Below, in pieces: positions 36,283 to 37,553 of a stretch of 37,553 nt of DNA; position 1 is the first letter of the stretch; every line of letters begins with the position of its first letter. The DNA is from Mesorhizobium loti CJ3sym. GTDB lineage: Bacteria; Pseudomonadota; Alphaproteobacteria; Rhizobiales; Rhizobiaceae. The notes under the pieces are model-generated. The model worked only from the letters and a program-made list of their open reading frames with translations. It searched no databases and was not told the origin of the DNA. Both the position numbers and the translations under genes were made by a program. Where the stretch lies: assembly GCF_000472785.1 (NCBI RefSeq), contig NZ_AXAL01000022.1, forward strand, positions 1 through 37,553, in the 5' to 3' direction.

Positions 36283-36829
36283 GAACGCGTCATTGCCCAT
36301 GCTCAACGTCCTTTTCGGCTTGGCGCTGATGTCAGGGCGGCAGTGACAGACTCGTTCTATACGGCCGACATCGCGTCTCAAGTAATGGCGCGTGGGCATT
36401 GGCTCCGTTTCTGCAGTCGTCAAGGAAGAATTGGCAATTCATCATCCCACTCTGATTGTAAGGGATCGCCGACAACTCGCTCAAAACACTCGTTTGCACG
36501 ATCGTCCAGGATTATCTGTGACCAACAATGCCCGACGGGTATCGAGCGGCATCATTGTGGATCAAACCACTATGACCTGATTCATGATATTTATCAGCTG
36601 CTTATGGTCTGATTCTGGAAAGGTGGTGCCGTTAAATGGGGTATGTGCCAAGTGATCACTTGTGAACTTTCACGCTTGGGCATGATCGTATTTGCTCAGT
36701 ACTCTGACGTCCCGATTAACCACAGATACCGAACGCTTACCTATCTGGCCAGCGACTCGGAACGACTGAACGGCCTCTCTGCTACTTTAGCGGTGCCACT
36801 TTTTCCCACGGCAGTTCGCGTGTGGGTCT
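36283..36829. other. Gap after the M48 gene
   Basis: Short frames on both strands, such as 36343-36612, have no ribosome site or recognisable product. No terminator-like hairpin is evident after 36282. Confidence 0.45.
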
Positions 36830-37015
36830 TCAGACAACGAGAATCGATTTGTCCCAGCGATCCAACTCGCCGCTCGGATAGAGAATTGTTTTGCCGATCT
36901 TGAGGAACGACGGCCCGATCCGCATGCAAAGCAAGTTGCGAAGAGTCCCGCCGCTAATCGGTCAGCGATAGCGAGCGATGACTTCTTCAGGGGTGAGGTA
37001 GGTCGGGTCAGGCAT
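36830..37015 (-). pseudogene. Excisionase-like helix-turn-helix gene with an in-frame TGA
   Basis: ATG at 37013-37015 opens MPDPTYLTPEEVIARYR, then a TGA (36962-36964), and the same frame continues PISGGTLRNLLCMRIGPSFL, then KIGKTILYPSGELDRWDKSI. Together they match the MerR/AlpA/excisionase-type HTH protein common in rhizobial integrative elements and plasmids (YLTPEEVxxRYR...SxGTLRNxRxxRxGPxFxKIGKxVLYP). Length on both sides is normal, so a single base change to TGA is the only visible defect. Readthrough is possible but I assume inactivation. Confidence 0.72.
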
Positions 37016-37051
37016 GGACATTATAGATAGCAGAGTTGCGCAACAGCTTGC

Positions 37052-37318
37052 AAAGGAGCCGCTGCCCATGCCGAGACAACACCAATGTCGATGCGCCGCG
37101 ACGCTGTTGTGCTAGCGCACGAACACCTGGCGGAAATCATCTCCAGAAAAAGATTTTTGGACACCTTGCGCATGATATGCGGCCGATGGAATGTCACGCC
37201 AAATTCCATAAACACTATCGCGTCTGAAACACGCTTCACGATAGACGCCCGCTCGGCAAGCGAGGAGACACTCGATCGGTTTGAGTCAGCTATCGAGACC
37301 GCCCATTTAGAAGTGTAA
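37052..37318 (+). pseudogene. Internal fragment of an M20-family amidohydrolase (allantoate / N-carbamoyl amino acid type)
   Basis: The frame KGAAAHAETTPMSMRRDAVV, then ICGRWNVTPNSINTIASETR, then FTIDARSASEETLDRFESAI is the dimerisation-domain region of allantoate or N-carbamoyl-amino-acid amidohydrolases. In intact enzymes it begins with the conserved 'HAGTTPM..RRDA' motif, here with Glu in place of Gly. About 88 of roughly 410 residues remain. It has no catalytic metal residues from the N-terminal part and stops at TAA 37316-37318, exactly where the IS21 element begins. The insertion explains the 3' loss; the 5' part was lost separately. Confidence 0.75.
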
Positions 37319-37324
37319 GTGTTG

Positions 37325-37345
37325 ATTGCCACTGAGAACTGACCC
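37325..37345. repeat. IS21 end repeat, copy 1
   Basis: This copy has the core CCACTGAGAACTGACCC and matches 37359-37379 at 17 of 21 bases. Multiple such repeats at both ends are the binding sites of IstA in IS21 elements. Confidence 0.7.
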
Positions 37346-37358
37346 GGTAGCACGGGAT

Positions 37359-37379
37359 ATTTCCACCGAGAATTGACCC
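37359..37379. repeat. IS21 end repeat, copy 2
   Basis: This copy has the core CCACCGAGAATTGACCC and lies 34 bp after copy 1 in direct orientation, the layout expected at an IS21 left end. Confidence 0.7.
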
Positions 37380-37431
37380 ATGTTTGAACTTTGCCCTGCG
37401 TGTTTTCAGCGGGGGCTACGGAGTGATCGAC

Positions 37432-37553
37432 ATGGCATTATTGAGCGTGATCCGACGCTGGCATTTTCGAGAGCATCTATCGATCCGTGAGATTAGCCGC
37501 AGGACCGGCCTGTCGCGGAATACGGTGCGCAAATACCTGCGGGTGGGCGAGGT
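37432..37553 (+). CDS. istA: IS21-family transposase IstA, N-terminal end (cut by window edge)
   Basis: The first 40 residues (MALLSVIRRWHFREHLSIRE, then ISRRTGLSRNTVRKYLRVGE) form the N-terminal helix-turn-helix of IstA that binds the terminal repeats just upstream. ATG at 37432 follows GGAG by nine bases; a GTG at 37423 is a less likely start. The DDE core and the istB gene lie outside the window. Confidence 0.9.
   Translation, partial: MALLSVIRRWHFREHLSIREISRRTGLSRNTVRKYLRVGE

Larger units (their letters stand above)
37320..37553 (+). mobile_element. Left end of an IS21-family element (runs out of the window)
   Basis: TGTTGATTGCCACTGAG at 37320 has the TG-start typical of IS21 ends. It is followed by two 21-bp repeated transposase-binding-type sites and the istA gene. 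The element interrupts the M20 fragment. The right end is outside the window. Confidence 0.85.

Noticed and set aside
1..37553. tRNA, rRNA, CRISPR arrays, nod boxes and integrase attachment sites
   Set aside because: Looked for by eye on both strands; none supported.

Overview
The window looks like a patchwork accessory region from an alphaproteobacterium, most likely a member of the Hyphomicrobiales (rhizobial or methylobacterial type). The signs are GC-rich coding regions, IS3-, IS5- and IS21-family elements of kinds common in that group, an AAA-ATPase fragment of the long rhizobial adenylate-cyclase type, and a broken excisionase-like HTH gene of the sort carried by rhizobial integrative elements. 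Gene remnants, frameshifts and IS scars separate the intact genes. That fits a symbiosis island, plasmid or integrative element better than core chromosome. The taxonomic call is inference, because no rRNA, tRNA or housekeeping gene is present.

Layout. 1-262: end of an IS3 element. 381-1496: intact SIR2-like NAD-binding protein with a zinc-ribbon insert, a candidate stand-alone defence protein. 1653-4749: three minus-strand genes, each with a strong GGAGG-type ribosome binding site: an unrecognised 291-residue protein, a small cytochrome-c-like protein without a haem motif, and a ferritin-like (VioB-type) diiron protein. 4750-6585: gene graveyard with pieces of a cyclase-type ATPase, a DUF2971 protein and a Tat-exported amidohydrolase. 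6599-26033: two giant genes in tandem (about 3714 and 2756 residues), 19 bp apart, with no recognisable catalytic domain and no signal peptide; they fill half the window. 26335-27676: an IstB remnant and a complete IS5-family (IS427-like) element. 27850-28911: AT-richer gene for a polytopic membrane protein. 29261-32170: one 969-residue protein that joins a cyclooxygenase-like haem peroxidase domain to a CYP74-like P450. 32609-33404: an NTF2-like gene and a frameshifted membrane-protein gene. 33746-34174: IS3 remnant. 34347-36282: a tightly coupled pair, a 152-residue hydrophobic protein and a membrane M48 metallopeptidase. 36830-37318: two broken genes (HTH and M20 amidohydrolase). 37320-end: left end of an IS21 element.

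How the genes may work together. The most striking single gene is the dioxygenase-CYP74 fusion. The first half should oxygenate a polyunsaturated fatty acid to a hydroperoxide, and the second half should rearrange that hydroperoxide into an oxylipin. The cyclooxygenase catalytic Tyr and proximal haem His are present, but the distal His needed for peroxidase activity is Asp. A dioxygenase that does not reduce its own hydroperoxide would leave it for the P450. The most striking unknown is the giant gene pair, which appears to be one operon encoding a two-component beta-rich assembly. The SIR2 protein and the M48 pair are plausible but unproven conflict (defence) cassettes.
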